DNA of 64,000 bases. Origin: Flavobacterium proteolyticum (lineage in GTDB: Bacteria; Bacteroidota; Bacteroidia; Flavobacteriales; Flavobacteriaceae). Below are positions 51,531 to 58,593 of the stretch, piece after piece; positions within the stretch are counted from its first letter, which is position 1; every line of letters begins with the position of its first letter. The stretch is taken from positions 1,178,001 through 1,242,000 of the forward strand of contig NZ_JADFTZ010000001.1 in the NCBI RefSeq assembly GCF_015223105.1, read 5' to 3'. The notes beneath the pieces were generated by a model. That model was not told the DNA's origin. It searched no databases and saw only the letters and a program-made list of their open reading frames with translations. Made by a program: the position numbers and the translations under genes.

Positions 51531-52434
51531 ATTTCTTTTTTGCTGTTTTTTCTCTAAAAATTTGCTCTAAGTTTTTACTTTTCAATACAATTTGTAACGT
51601 TCTCAAATTGTTTGCTTGAGCAAAATCAAATAATGCTGGGCGCATGTCGGTAGTTGAGGTAAAAGTCAATTCCCAAACTAAATCATGCGTATTTTTTGCT
51701 GATTTCAAATTTGATAAAGCCGTAAAATCAGATTCAGAAACTTTTTTGTCAAATTCAACTTCAATAATTTGTTCGGCTTCTTCAGCTACTAAATTGTTTA
51801 GTTTTTTATCAGTAACAATTTTCCCTTTATCGATAATGATAATTCTATCGCAAATCGCTTCCACTTCTTGCATAATGTGCGTGGAAAGAAAAACGGTTTT
51901 GTCTTTTCCAATGTTTTTAATCAAATCACGAATCTCTACTAATTGATTTGGGTCTAAACCAGTTGTTGGTTCGTCAAAAATCATCACATCCGGATTGTGT
52001 AATAAAGCCGTTGCTAATCCTACACGTTGACGGTAACCTTTAGATAATTCTCCGATTTTCTTGTGACTTTCAGGTGTTAATCCTGTCAAAGCAATTACTT
52101 CATCAATCCTTGATTTCGCCACTTTATGTAAATCAGCATTAAAAGCCAAATATTCTCTCACATATAAATCCAAATATAAAGGATTGTGTTCTGGTAAATA
52201 CCCAACTGATTTTTGTACTTCTTTTTGCGCCGAAGTAACATCGTGTTCGTTTACAACAGCAGTTCCGCTATCTGAAGTTAAATAAGTAGTCAAAATTTTC
52301 ATTAAAGTAGATTTTCCGGCACCATTTGGACCTAAAAAACCTACAATTTCTCCTTTTTTTACTGAAAAACTAACGTTGTCTAACGCTTTTTGGTCTCCGT
52401 AATTTTTTGAAATATTTTGAACTTCTATCGACAT
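51529..52434 (-). CDS. gldA: Gliding motility ABC transporter ATP-binding subunit GldA
   Basis: ATPase subunit of the GldA-GldF-GldG ABC transporter required for gliding in flavobacteria. The 301-residue protein carries Walker A GPNGAGKSTLMK, signature ELSKGYRQRVGLATALL, Walker B VMIFDEPTTGLD and the switch histidine in FLSTHIMQEVEAICD. The C-terminal 80 residues (IIEVEFDKKVSESDF... to QIFREKTAKKK) match the GldA extension. gldF and gldG are not adjacent, as is usual for gldA. Its presence supports gliding or at least Gld-type cell-envelope functions in this organism. Confidence 0.9.
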   Translation of the reverse strand: MSIEVQNISKNYGDQKALDNVSFSVKKGEIVGFLGPNGAGKSTLMKILTTYLTSDSGTAVVNEHDVTSAQKEVQKSVGYLPEHNPLYLDLYVREYLAFNADLHKVAKSRIDEVIALTGLTPESHKKIGELSKGYRQRVGLATALLHNPDVMIFDEPTTGLDPNQLVEIRDLIKNIGKDKTVFLSTHIMQEVEAICDRIIIIDKGKIVTDKKLNNLVAEEAEQIIEVEFDKKVSESDFTALSNLKSAKNTHDLVWELTFTSTTDMRPALFDFAQANNLRTLQIVLKSKNLEQIFREKTAKKK

Positions 52435-52548
52435 AGCTTGTAAATTTTAGCAAAAGTAACTTTTTTTAAAAGAACTCAAATTTATTTAAAAAAGTATTTC
52501 GTTTTCATTTTTTTATTACTTTTACACAATCAAATAATAAACAGCGTA

Positions 52549-52632
52549 ATGCTTACACATAGCACATTTTTTTATAACAATTCTTTTTATTTCTTCTGGA
52601 GACAGATGAGGGATTGTTGTGCTATTATATAA
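52549..52632 (+). CDS. Phe/Tyr-rich leader peptide of pheA
   Basis: A 27-codon ORF that reads MLTHSTFFYNNSFYFFWRQM and then RDCCAII before TAA. It holds five Phe and two Tyr in an 11-residue window plus Trp. GGGATTGT (52610-52617), in the codons just after the aromatic run, is a perfect 8-base complement of ACAATCCC (52659-52666), which covers the 5' arm of the terminator. This is a full attenuator of the enterobacterial pheL type. A -7-like box TACTTTTA lies at 52517-52524. The elements are seen directly, and the regulatory logic is inferred from homologous leaders. Confidence 0.88.
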   Translation: MLTHSTFFYNNSFYFFWRQMRDCCAII

Positions 52633-52660
52633 ATGAAAGAAATTTATTTTATAAACATAC

Positions 52661-52689
52661 AATCCCGATGCAAATCGGGATTTTTTTTT
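52661..52689 (+). terminator. Attenuator terminator in the pheA leader
   Basis: Perfect 9-base stem AATCCCGAT (52661-52669) with ATCGGGATT (52674-52682), GCAA tetraloop, then nine T (52681-52689). The pheA start codon follows 11 bases later. Confidence 0.95.
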
Positions 52690-52699
52690 GCTCATAATT

Positions 52700-53527
52700 A
52701 TGGATATTAAAGTTGCAATTCAGGGAATTCAAGGGTCGTTTCATCACCAAGTAGCACATCGTTATTTTGGTGAAGCAATTGGTTTGGATGAATGTAGTAC
52801 ATTCAGAGATGTGGCTAATAGTTTGAAAAACAAACAGTCAGACAAAGCTATTATGGCAATTGAAAACTCTATTGCTGGTGCTATTTTGCCGAATTATGCT
52901 TTAATTGATTCATACGATTTACATATTGTTGGAGAACATTTTTTAGATATTCACATGAATTTAATGGTGTTGCCAGGCCAAAAGATTGAAGATATTAAAG
53001 AAGTGCATTCGCATCCGATTGCTTTGTTGCAATGTGCCAATTTCTTTAGTCAATATCCGCATATTAAATTGGTCGAAAGTTCCGATACTGCAATTACAGC
53101 TAAACGAATTCAGGAAAATCAGTTAAAAGGGATTGGAGCTTTAGCAGGACCAGTGGCTTCAGAAATTTACAATTTGGAAATTATTGCCGATGGAATTCAC
53201 ACCATAAAAAGCAATAAAACACGTTTTGTAGTTTTAAAAGCATCCAACAAAGAAATTCCGAAAGAAATTATCAATAAAGCATCCATAAAATTTGAATTGG
53301 ATGACACGCCAGGTTCGTTGGCAACGGTTTTAAATGTGATGAATAATTGCAAATTGAATCTAACAAAAATTCAATCGTTACCTATAATCGAAAAGCCTTT
53401 TACGTATGCTTTTTTTGTAGATGTGGTTTTTGAAAAATACAAACATTTTGAAAAAGCAAAAAAAGTAATGGAAATTATGACAACGCATTTCAAGGTGTTG
53501 GGCGAATATGAAAAGAGTAAACAATAA
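52700..53527 (+). CDS. pheA: Prephenate dehydratase
   Basis: Makes phenylpyruvate from prephenate, the committed step to phenylalanine. The 275-residue protein starts MDIKVAIQGIQGSFHHQVA at 52700. A TTG at 52688 inside the terminator T-run is rejected. It shows AIENSIAGAILPNYALI, EVHSHPIALLQC, SSDTAITAKRI, KTRFVVL and a C-terminal ACT domain (FELDDTPGSLATVLNVMNNCKLNLTKIQSLP) for feedback by phenylalanine. Expression is controlled by the leader attenuator. The next gene, a DAHP synthase, begins 36 bases later. I expected an aminotransferase and tyrA between the two. Confidence 0.94.
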   Translation: MDIKVAIQGIQGSFHHQVAHRYFGEAIGLDECSTFRDVANSLKNKQSDKAIMAIENSIAGAILPNYALIDSYDLHIVGEHFLDIHMNLMVLPGQKIEDIKEVHSHPIALLQCANFFSQYPHIKLVESSDTAITAKRIQENQLKGIGALAGPVASEIYNLEIIADGIHTIKSNKTRFVVLKASNKEIPKEIINKASIKFELDDTPGSLATVLNVMNNCKLNLTKIQSLPIIEKPFTYAFFVDVVFEKYKHFEKAKKVMEIMTTHFKVLGEYEKSKQ

Positions 53528-53563
53528 TAATTTAAGAATAAGTAGTAATTTTACAATGAAATA

Positions 53564-54652
53564 ATGGTTATGGAAAATAAAAAAGAATTACGCACTTGGT
53601 TAGATGATTTTCAATTGAATCATCCACTAGTAATTGCAGGACCTTGTAGCGCAGAAACCGAAGAACAAGTTTTGAAAATAGCACACGAATTAAAGAATTC
53701 TGATGTCTCTATTTTCCGTGCGGGAATTTGGAAACCCCGTACTCGTCCGGGTGGATTTGAAGGTGTGGGCGAAATCGGGTTGAAATGGTTGCAAAAAGCC
53801 AAAGCAGAAACCGGTTTGTTAATGGCAACGGAAGTCGCAACGGCAGCTCACGTAAAATTAGCATTGGAACACGATATTGATGTTTTATGGATTGGTGCTA
53901 GAACCACTGTAAATCCTTTCGCTGTTCAAGAAATTGCTGATGCTTTGCAAGGAACGGATAAAATCGTTTTGTTGAAAAATCCAGTAAATCCTGATTTATC
54001 TTTATGGATTGGTGGTTTAGAACGTTTGTATAACGCAAATATCAAGAAGTTAGGTGTAATTCACAGAGGATTTTCTACTTACGAAAAAACAAAATACCGC
54101 AATAATCCAGAATGGCAAATAGCTATTGATCTACAAAATCGTTTTCCAGATTTACCATTGATTTGCGATCCTTCGCACATTACAGGAAAGCGCGATATGA
54201 TTCAAGAAGTCTCACAACAAGCTTTAGATTTGAATTATGACGGATTAATTATCGAAACCCACATTGATCCTGATAATGCTTGGAGTGATGCTGCTCAACA
54301 AGTAACGCCAGCAACATTAAAACAAATGTTCATCAATTTACGTGTTAGAAAAGTGTCGGATGATGAAAGCGAATACAACCAAAAAATGGCAAAACTGCGC
54401 ATGCAAATTGATGAATTTGATGGTAAATTGCTAGAAATTTTGGGTAGCCGAATGAAAGTTGCTGATAAAATCGGTTTGCTTAAGAAAGAAAAAAACGTTG
54501 CGATTTTACAGAACCAACGTTGGAACGAAATCTTAGGAAAAATGATTTTAGAAGGCGAAGAAAAAGGTTTGAGTAATGAATTTGTAATGCATTTGTATAA
54601 AGCAATTCATCAAGAAAGTATTAATCATCAAGAAAAAGTGATAAATAAGTAA
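53564..54652 (+). CDS. Bifunctional DAHP synthase / chorismate mutase (AroQ)
   Basis: A fusion of the first shikimate-pathway enzyme and chorismate mutase. Residues about 1-265 are a type I-beta (KDO8P-like) DAHP synthase: LVIAGPCSAETEEQ, FRAGIWKPRTRPGGFEGVG, IGARTTVNPFAVQE, VIHRGFSTYEK, ICDPSHITGKRDMI and GLIIETHIDPDNAWSDA. Residues about 280-362 are an AroQ helix bundle (MAKLRMQIDEFDGKLLEILGSRMKVADKIGLLKKEKN). The fused mutase may act as a regulatory domain that senses prephenate. Starts at 53564 or 53570 are equally possible. It is likely co-transcribed with pheA. Confidence 0.93.
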   Translation: MVMENKKELRTWLDDFQLNHPLVIAGPCSAETEEQVLKIAHELKNSDVSIFRAGIWKPRTRPGGFEGVGEIGLKWLQKAKAETGLLMATEVATAAHVKLALEHDIDVLWIGARTTVNPFAVQEIADALQGTDKIVLLKNPVNPDLSLWIGGLERLYNANIKKLGVIHRGFSTYEKTKYRNNPEWQIAIDLQNRFPDLPLICDPSHITGKRDMIQEVSQQALDLNYDGLIIETHIDPDNAWSDAAQQVTPATLKQMFINLRVRKVSDDESEYNQKMAKLRMQIDEFDGKLLEILGSRMKVADKIGLLKKEKNVAILQNQRWNEILGKMILEGEEKGLSNEFVMHLYKAIHQESINHQEKVINK

Positions 54653-54717
54653 ATTTTTATAAAAAATATTCTTACATTTTTTGTAATATCGCGCCACAAA
54701 TCTTTTAATAATAAATA

Positions 54718-56373
54718 ATGAAAAAAATTAATCTGTTTTTGTTTGCTTTTGTGCTTGGGATTCAATTTTTAGTTGCTCAAAACAAAATTGACAAAGTGTC
54801 TTTAACTTATGGAGAAGAGTTAGCGGACGATAAACAAAAAATCGTTAAAATCGTTGGAGAATCTAATAACAAAATCTTTGCTTTAGCAATAAAAGGAAAA
54901 GATGATTATTTCATAAAAATATTTGAATCGGGTTCAATGAAACTTATTTCATCTAATCCAATTGTAATTCCTCAAATTAGCGACAAAGAAGTTGATTTTG
55001 AAGAAATTTTTCTTTTAAATGATAACCTTTATGTAATTGGTAGTGTTTACAATAAAAAAGATAAAATTTTTAATTTAGTTGCTACACAGGTTTCTGACAA
55101 AGGTGTTTTAAGTAAATCTCCAGTGGTGTTATTTGATGCTGAAGTTGCAAAAAAATCAAGCAGAGGCGATTTTTATTTCAAGTTATCTCCTGATGAGGGT
55201 GCTTTATTAGTTATGCATACTTCATTGTTTTCAAAAGAAGATGCAGTAAAATATGAAGTAAAATTGTTTGATGACAAAATGGGAACTTTGTTCTCAAATA
55301 CTGAAAAAGTTAAGTTTGATGACAGTAAAAAAGATTATGAATTTACAATTTCTGATTTTGAAGTTAATTTTCAAGATGATGTTTTCTTAGTAGTTAATGA
55401 AAGTTATAGAGATTCAAAAAAGAAAGAACAAATTGAAAAATTTGAAATCCATACTTTCAAAAGAAATAACGGATACAAAAAGGAAATCGTAAATATTGAT
55501 ATTAAAGGGAAAGAAATTATCAATTGTAAAATGATTTCTACTAATAAAAACACTTTGAAAATTGTAGGTTTTTATTCAAGCGTAAGAGAAAACGGAAAAG
55601 CAAATAAAGAACTTAAAGGAGTTTATAACGCAACGGTTGATTTAAATACGAATGCAACTAATGCAGTAAAGTTTAATGAGTTTGATTATGCAACAAAAGT
55701 TAAACTATTAGGTGAAAGAAGAGCTAAAAAAGGAAAAGACGTTAAGCCTTTCTATAATATAACAACTATTATTGAAAAAAATGATGGTGGTTTAATCGTA
55801 TTATCTGAATTTCAGTATGTTTATGTAGGTCAAAGTTCTGGTATTGGGCCATTAGCGGCAACACCTGTAACATATACAAAAAACGAAATTATTATCACAA
55901 GTTTAAAAGCTGATGGTACATTTGAATGGGGTAATGTTTTACCAAAAGAGCAATCTGCAACTGTAACTACATTGTCAATTGGATTAGGATTTGCTGGAGG
56001 TAATGGAAGTTTTGCAGTTGGTGGTTCAATTCAAATTCCATTAACACAATTAGGAAAAGGTCCTGAATATTTAGGAGCAATTCCAATTTACAAAAATGGG
56101 GTACTTAATTTACTTTTTAACGATAACGTTAAAAACAAAGGTGTGACTAATATTGATGATATTAAATCCTTAGGTAATTATAACAATGCAGTTCCAGCAT
56201 TATTCATTTTCGATTCTAATGGAAATATGACAAGAAAAGATCCTGAGGAAGTAATTAAAAATGAATTGGTATTGCGTCCTGGAGTGTATTATAGAAAATC
56301 AGACAAAGAATTTATTGTTTACTCTTCAAGAAAAAGTAAAGATAAGTTAGGAAGAATGATTTTAGAGGATTAA
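54718..56373 (+). CDS. Unknown secreted protein
   Basis: I cannot assign this 551-residue protein. It has a signal peptide (MKKINLFLFAFVLGIQFLVAQ) and a mature part of alternating short strands (LNDNLYVIGSVYNKKDKIFNLVATQVSDKG, NDGGLIVLSEFQYVYVGQ, NEIIITSLKADGTFEWGNVLPKEQ) that suggests a beta-propeller. SIGLGFAGGNGSFAVGGSIQIP is glycine-rich. There is no lipobox, T9SS sorting domain or catalytic motif that I recognise. It sits inside the aromatic amino-acid gene cluster but ends in its own terminator, and a functional link to the neighbours is not evident. Confidence 0.65.
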   Translation: MKKINLFLFAFVLGIQFLVAQNKIDKVSLTYGEELADDKQKIVKIVGESNNKIFALAIKGKDDYFIKIFESGSMKLISSNPIVIPQISDKEVDFEEIFLLNDNLYVIGSVYNKKDKIFNLVATQVSDKGVLSKSPVVLFDAEVAKKSSRGDFYFKLSPDEGALLVMHTSLFSKEDAVKYEVKLFDDKMGTLFSNTEKVKFDDSKKDYEFTISDFEVNFQDDVFLVVNESYRDSKKKEQIEKFEIHTFKRNNGYKKEIVNIDIKGKEIINCKMISTNKNTLKIVGFYSSVRENGKANKELKGVYNATVDLNTNATNAVKFNEFDYATKVKLLGERRAKKGKDVKPFYNITTIIEKNDGGLIVLSEFQYVYVGQSSGIGPLAATPVTYTKNEIIITSLKADGTFEWGNVLPKEQSATVTTLSIGLGFAGGNGSFAVGGSIQIPLTQLGKGPEYLGAIPIYKNGVLNLLFNDNVKNKGVTNIDDIKSLGNYNNAVPALFIFDSNGNMTRKDPEEVIKNELVLRPGVYYRKSDKEFIVYSSRKSKDKLGRMILED

Positions 56374-56374
56374 T

Positions 56375-56403
56375 AAAAAAGGCTACCAAGAGTAGCCTTT
56401 TTT
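56375..56403 (+). terminator. Rho-independent terminator before rsgA
   Basis: AAAAAAGGCTAC (56375-56386) pairs with GTAGCCTTTTTT (56392-56403) around loop CAAGA, ending in the T-run. Confidence 0.9.
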
Positions 56404-56437
56404 ATTGCCTTAATTTTCAATAGAAACGTTATCTTTG
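56404..56437 (+). promoter_or_regulatory. Bacteroidota-type promoter of rsgA
   Basis: ATTG at 56404-56407 and TATCTTTG at 56430-56437, 22 bases apart, matching TTG / TAnnTTTG. It starts right after the terminator of the preceding gene and ends 53 bases before the rsgA start codon. Confidence 0.65.
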
Positions 56438-56490
56438 CAAGATATAACGAAGTTGATTCAACTTTTCAAACTTCTAATTTTTACCTTTTA

Positions 56491-57468
56491 ATGACAGGAA
56501 TCGTTTATAAATCTACTGGAAGCTGGTACACCATTAAAACTGAAAATGGTGCTTTTTTAGAGTGCCGTATAAAAGGTAAATTTAGAATGAAAGGTATCAA
56601 AAGTACCAATCCTATTGCGGTGGGCGATATTGTAGATTATGATATTGAAAATACCACTGATGAAACCACTGGAGTAATCACAGCGATTCACGACAGAAAA
56701 AATTACATCGTTAGAAAGTCGGTAAATTTATCGCATCAAATGCATATTATCGCATCCAATATTGATGTCGTTTTTTTATTGGTAACCATCAATAACCCGC
56801 CAACAACCACGAGTTTTATCGACCGATTTTTAGTTACCGCTGAAGCTTATGGAATTGAAGCCGTAATTGTCTTCAATAAAATAGATACGTTTGATGACCC
56901 TACATTAGACGAACAATTATATTTACAACATGTGTATTCTTCAATAGGTTATAAATGTTTACGTGTTTCTGCTAAAGATGGAAAAGGAATTGAAGAACTT
57001 AAAGCATTAATGAAAGACAAAGTTTCTATGTTTTCAGGACATTCGGGTGTTGGAAAATCAACTTTGGTAAACACTTTAGAACCAGGATTGAATTTAAAAA
57101 CCAAACAAATTTCTGAATCGCATGCACAAGGAAAGCACACCACTACGTTTGCTGAAATGTTTGATTTGTCTTTTGGAGCTAAAATTATAGATACACCAGG
57201 AATTCGTGGTTTTGGAATTGTCGATATGGAAAAACAAGAAATCGGAGATTATTTTCCTGAATTTTTCGCTTTGAAAGACCAATGTAAATTTAATAACTGT
57301 TTACATAAAGACGAGCCACATTGTGCCATTAAAAAAGCACTGGAAAATGACGAAATTTCGTGGTCGCGCTATAAAAGTTATACCCAAATTTTAGAAGGCG
57401 ACGAAGAGCAATATCGCGCTGATATTTATGATGCTGAACGAAGAGCAAGCGACGAAACGAGAAAGTAA
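56491..57468 (+). CDS. rsgA: Ribosome small subunit-dependent GTPase A
   Basis: Circularly permuted GTPase that checks late 30S subunit maturation. The 325-residue protein has an N-terminal OB domain (VYKSTGSWYTIKTENGAFLECRIKGKFRMKGIKSTNPIAVGD), then G4 (VIVFNKIDTF) ahead of G1 (FSGHSGVGKSTLVNTLE), G2-like TTFAEMF and G3 DTPGIRGF, which is the permuted order. A C-terminal zinc site is formed by CKFNNCLHKDEPHCAIKKA. It opens a tightly spaced run of genes up to aroA. Confidence 0.96.
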   Translation: MTGIVYKSTGSWYTIKTENGAFLECRIKGKFRMKGIKSTNPIAVGDIVDYDIENTTDETTGVITAIHDRKNYIVRKSVNLSHQMHIIASNIDVVFLLVTINNPPTTTSFIDRFLVTAEAYGIEAVIVFNKIDTFDDPTLDEQLYLQHVYSSIGYKCLRVSAKDGKGIEELKALMKDKVSMFSGHSGVGKSTLVNTLEPGLNLKTKQISESHAQGKHTTTFAEMFDLSFGAKIIDTPGIRGFGIVDMEKQEIGDYFPEFFALKDQCKFNNCLHKDEPHCAIKKALENDEISWSRYKSYTQILEGDEEQYRADIYDAERRASDETRK

Positions 57469-57485
57469 AAAAAATCAAATAAGAA

Positions 57486-57938
57486 GTGAAAGCTGTTATT
57501 CAAAGAGTTTCTCAATCATCAGTTACAATAAATGAAGAAATTGTAGCCCAAATTCAACAAGGTTTATTAGTTTTAGTAGGTATTGAAGACGCCGATACTC
57601 AAGAAGATATCAATTGGTTAACCTCTAAAATAGCAAATCTTAGAATTTTTGGAGATGAAAATGAAGTGATGAATTTGTCATTAAAAGACATCAATGGAGA
57701 GATGATTGTAGTTTCGCAATTTACGTTACATGCGGCTACAAAAAAAGGAAATCGACCAAGTTATATAAAAGCCTCAAAACCTGAAATTGCCATTCCGCTT
57801 TACGAATCTTTCGTAAAACAAATGGAAATTGAATTGGGTAAAAAAGTTCAAACAGGACAATTTGGAGCAGATATGAAAGTTAGTTTGGTTAATGACGGAC
57901 CTGTGACGATAATAATTGATACAAAAAATAAAGAATAA
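57486..57938 (+). CDS. dtd: D-aminoacyl-tRNA deacylase
   Basis: Removes D-amino acids and glycine wrongly attached to tRNAs. The 150-residue protein starts at a GTG codon (57486) as MKAVIQRVSQSSVTINEE, with no usable ATG nearby. Family motifs are VVSQFTLHAATKKGNRPSY (the S-Q-F-T-L active-site motif) and FGADMKVSLVNDGPVTIII with the cross-subunit Gly-Pro replaced by the usual NDGPVT. It is separated from rsgA by 17 bases and ends directly before the next start codon. Confidence 0.96.
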   Translation: MKAVIQRVSQSSVTINEEIVAQIQQGLLVLVGIEDADTQEDINWLTSKIANLRIFGDENEVMNLSLKDINGEMIVVSQFTLHAATKKGNRPSYIKASKPEIAIPLYESFVKQMEIELGKKVQTGQFGADMKVSLVNDGPVTIIIDTKNKE

Positions 57939-58265
57939 ATGAATCTAAAAAACTCCCAACAAGAAGTAGATAATTGGATTAAAGAACACGGTGTTCGTTA
58001 TTTCAATGAATTAACTAATATGGCTCAACTTACTGAAGAAGTAGGTGAAGTAGCCCGAATTATTGCTCGAAGATACGGTGAACAATCAGAAAAAGAGTCA
58101 GATAAAAATAAAGATTTAGGTGAAGAATTGGCTGACGTAGTTTTTGTGGTTTTATGTTTAGCTAATCAAACAGGTGTAGATTTACAAGCTGCTTTTGATA
58201 AAAAAATGGATTTGAAAACCAAACGCGATCACGACCGTCATCACAACAACGATAAATTGAAATAA
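57939..58265 (+). CDS. MazG-like nucleotide pyrophosphohydrolase
   Basis: A 108-residue all-helical hydrolase of the MazG/iMazG group that removes pyrophosphate from (d)NTPs. The metal-binding acidic residues are in AQLTEEVGEVARIIARRYG (ExxE) and LGEELADVVFVVLCLANQ (ExxD). It probably cleans the nucleotide pool of damaged bases. The start ATG (57939) directly follows the dtd stop codon, so both lie in one operon. Confidence 0.9.
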   Translation: MNLKNSQQEVDNWIKEHGVRYFNELTNMAQLTEEVGEVARIIARRYGEQSEKESDKNKDLGEELADVVFVVLCLANQTGVDLQAAFDKKMDLKTKRDHDRHHNNDKLK

Positions 58266-58266
58266 A

Positions 58267-58593
58267 TTGAACTGGATTTTACTCATAATAGCTGGTTTAT
58301 TTGAAGTAGGTTTTGCCACCTGTTTAGGAAAAGCAAAAGAATCAACAGGAAATACTTCCTTGCTTTGGTATGGAGGTTTTTTGCTGTGTCTTTCCATCAG
58401 TATGATATTATTAGTAAAAGCCACAAAAGAATTACCCATCGGAACCGCTTATGCCGTTTGGACTGGAATTGGCGCAGTAGGAAGTGTTTTGGTAGGAATT
58501 ATTGTTTTTAAAGAACCTGCCACTTTTTGGCGCATGTTTTTCATTACTACATTAATTTTATCCATCGTTGGATTAAAAATAGTTACGAAATAA
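58267..58593 (+). CDS. Small multidrug resistance (SMR) family exporter, SugE-like
   Basis: A 108-residue membrane protein with four transmembrane helices. The start is a TTG (58267) that gives MNWILLIIAGLFEVGFATCL, the expected first helix with the essential glutamate (E13); no ATG is available. AVWTGIGAVGSVLVGIIVFKE is the conserved third-helix region of SMR proteins. The branch (SugE/Gdx, guanidinium export, versus EmrE drug export) is not clear, because GKAKESTG differs from the classical Gdx sequence. The stop codon overlaps the aroA start by one base. Confidence 0.88.
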   Translation: MNWILLIIAGLFEVGFATCLGKAKESTGNTSLLWYGGFLLCLSISMILLVKATKELPIGTAYAVWTGIGAVGSVLVGIIVFKEPATFWRMFFITTLILSIVGLKIVTK

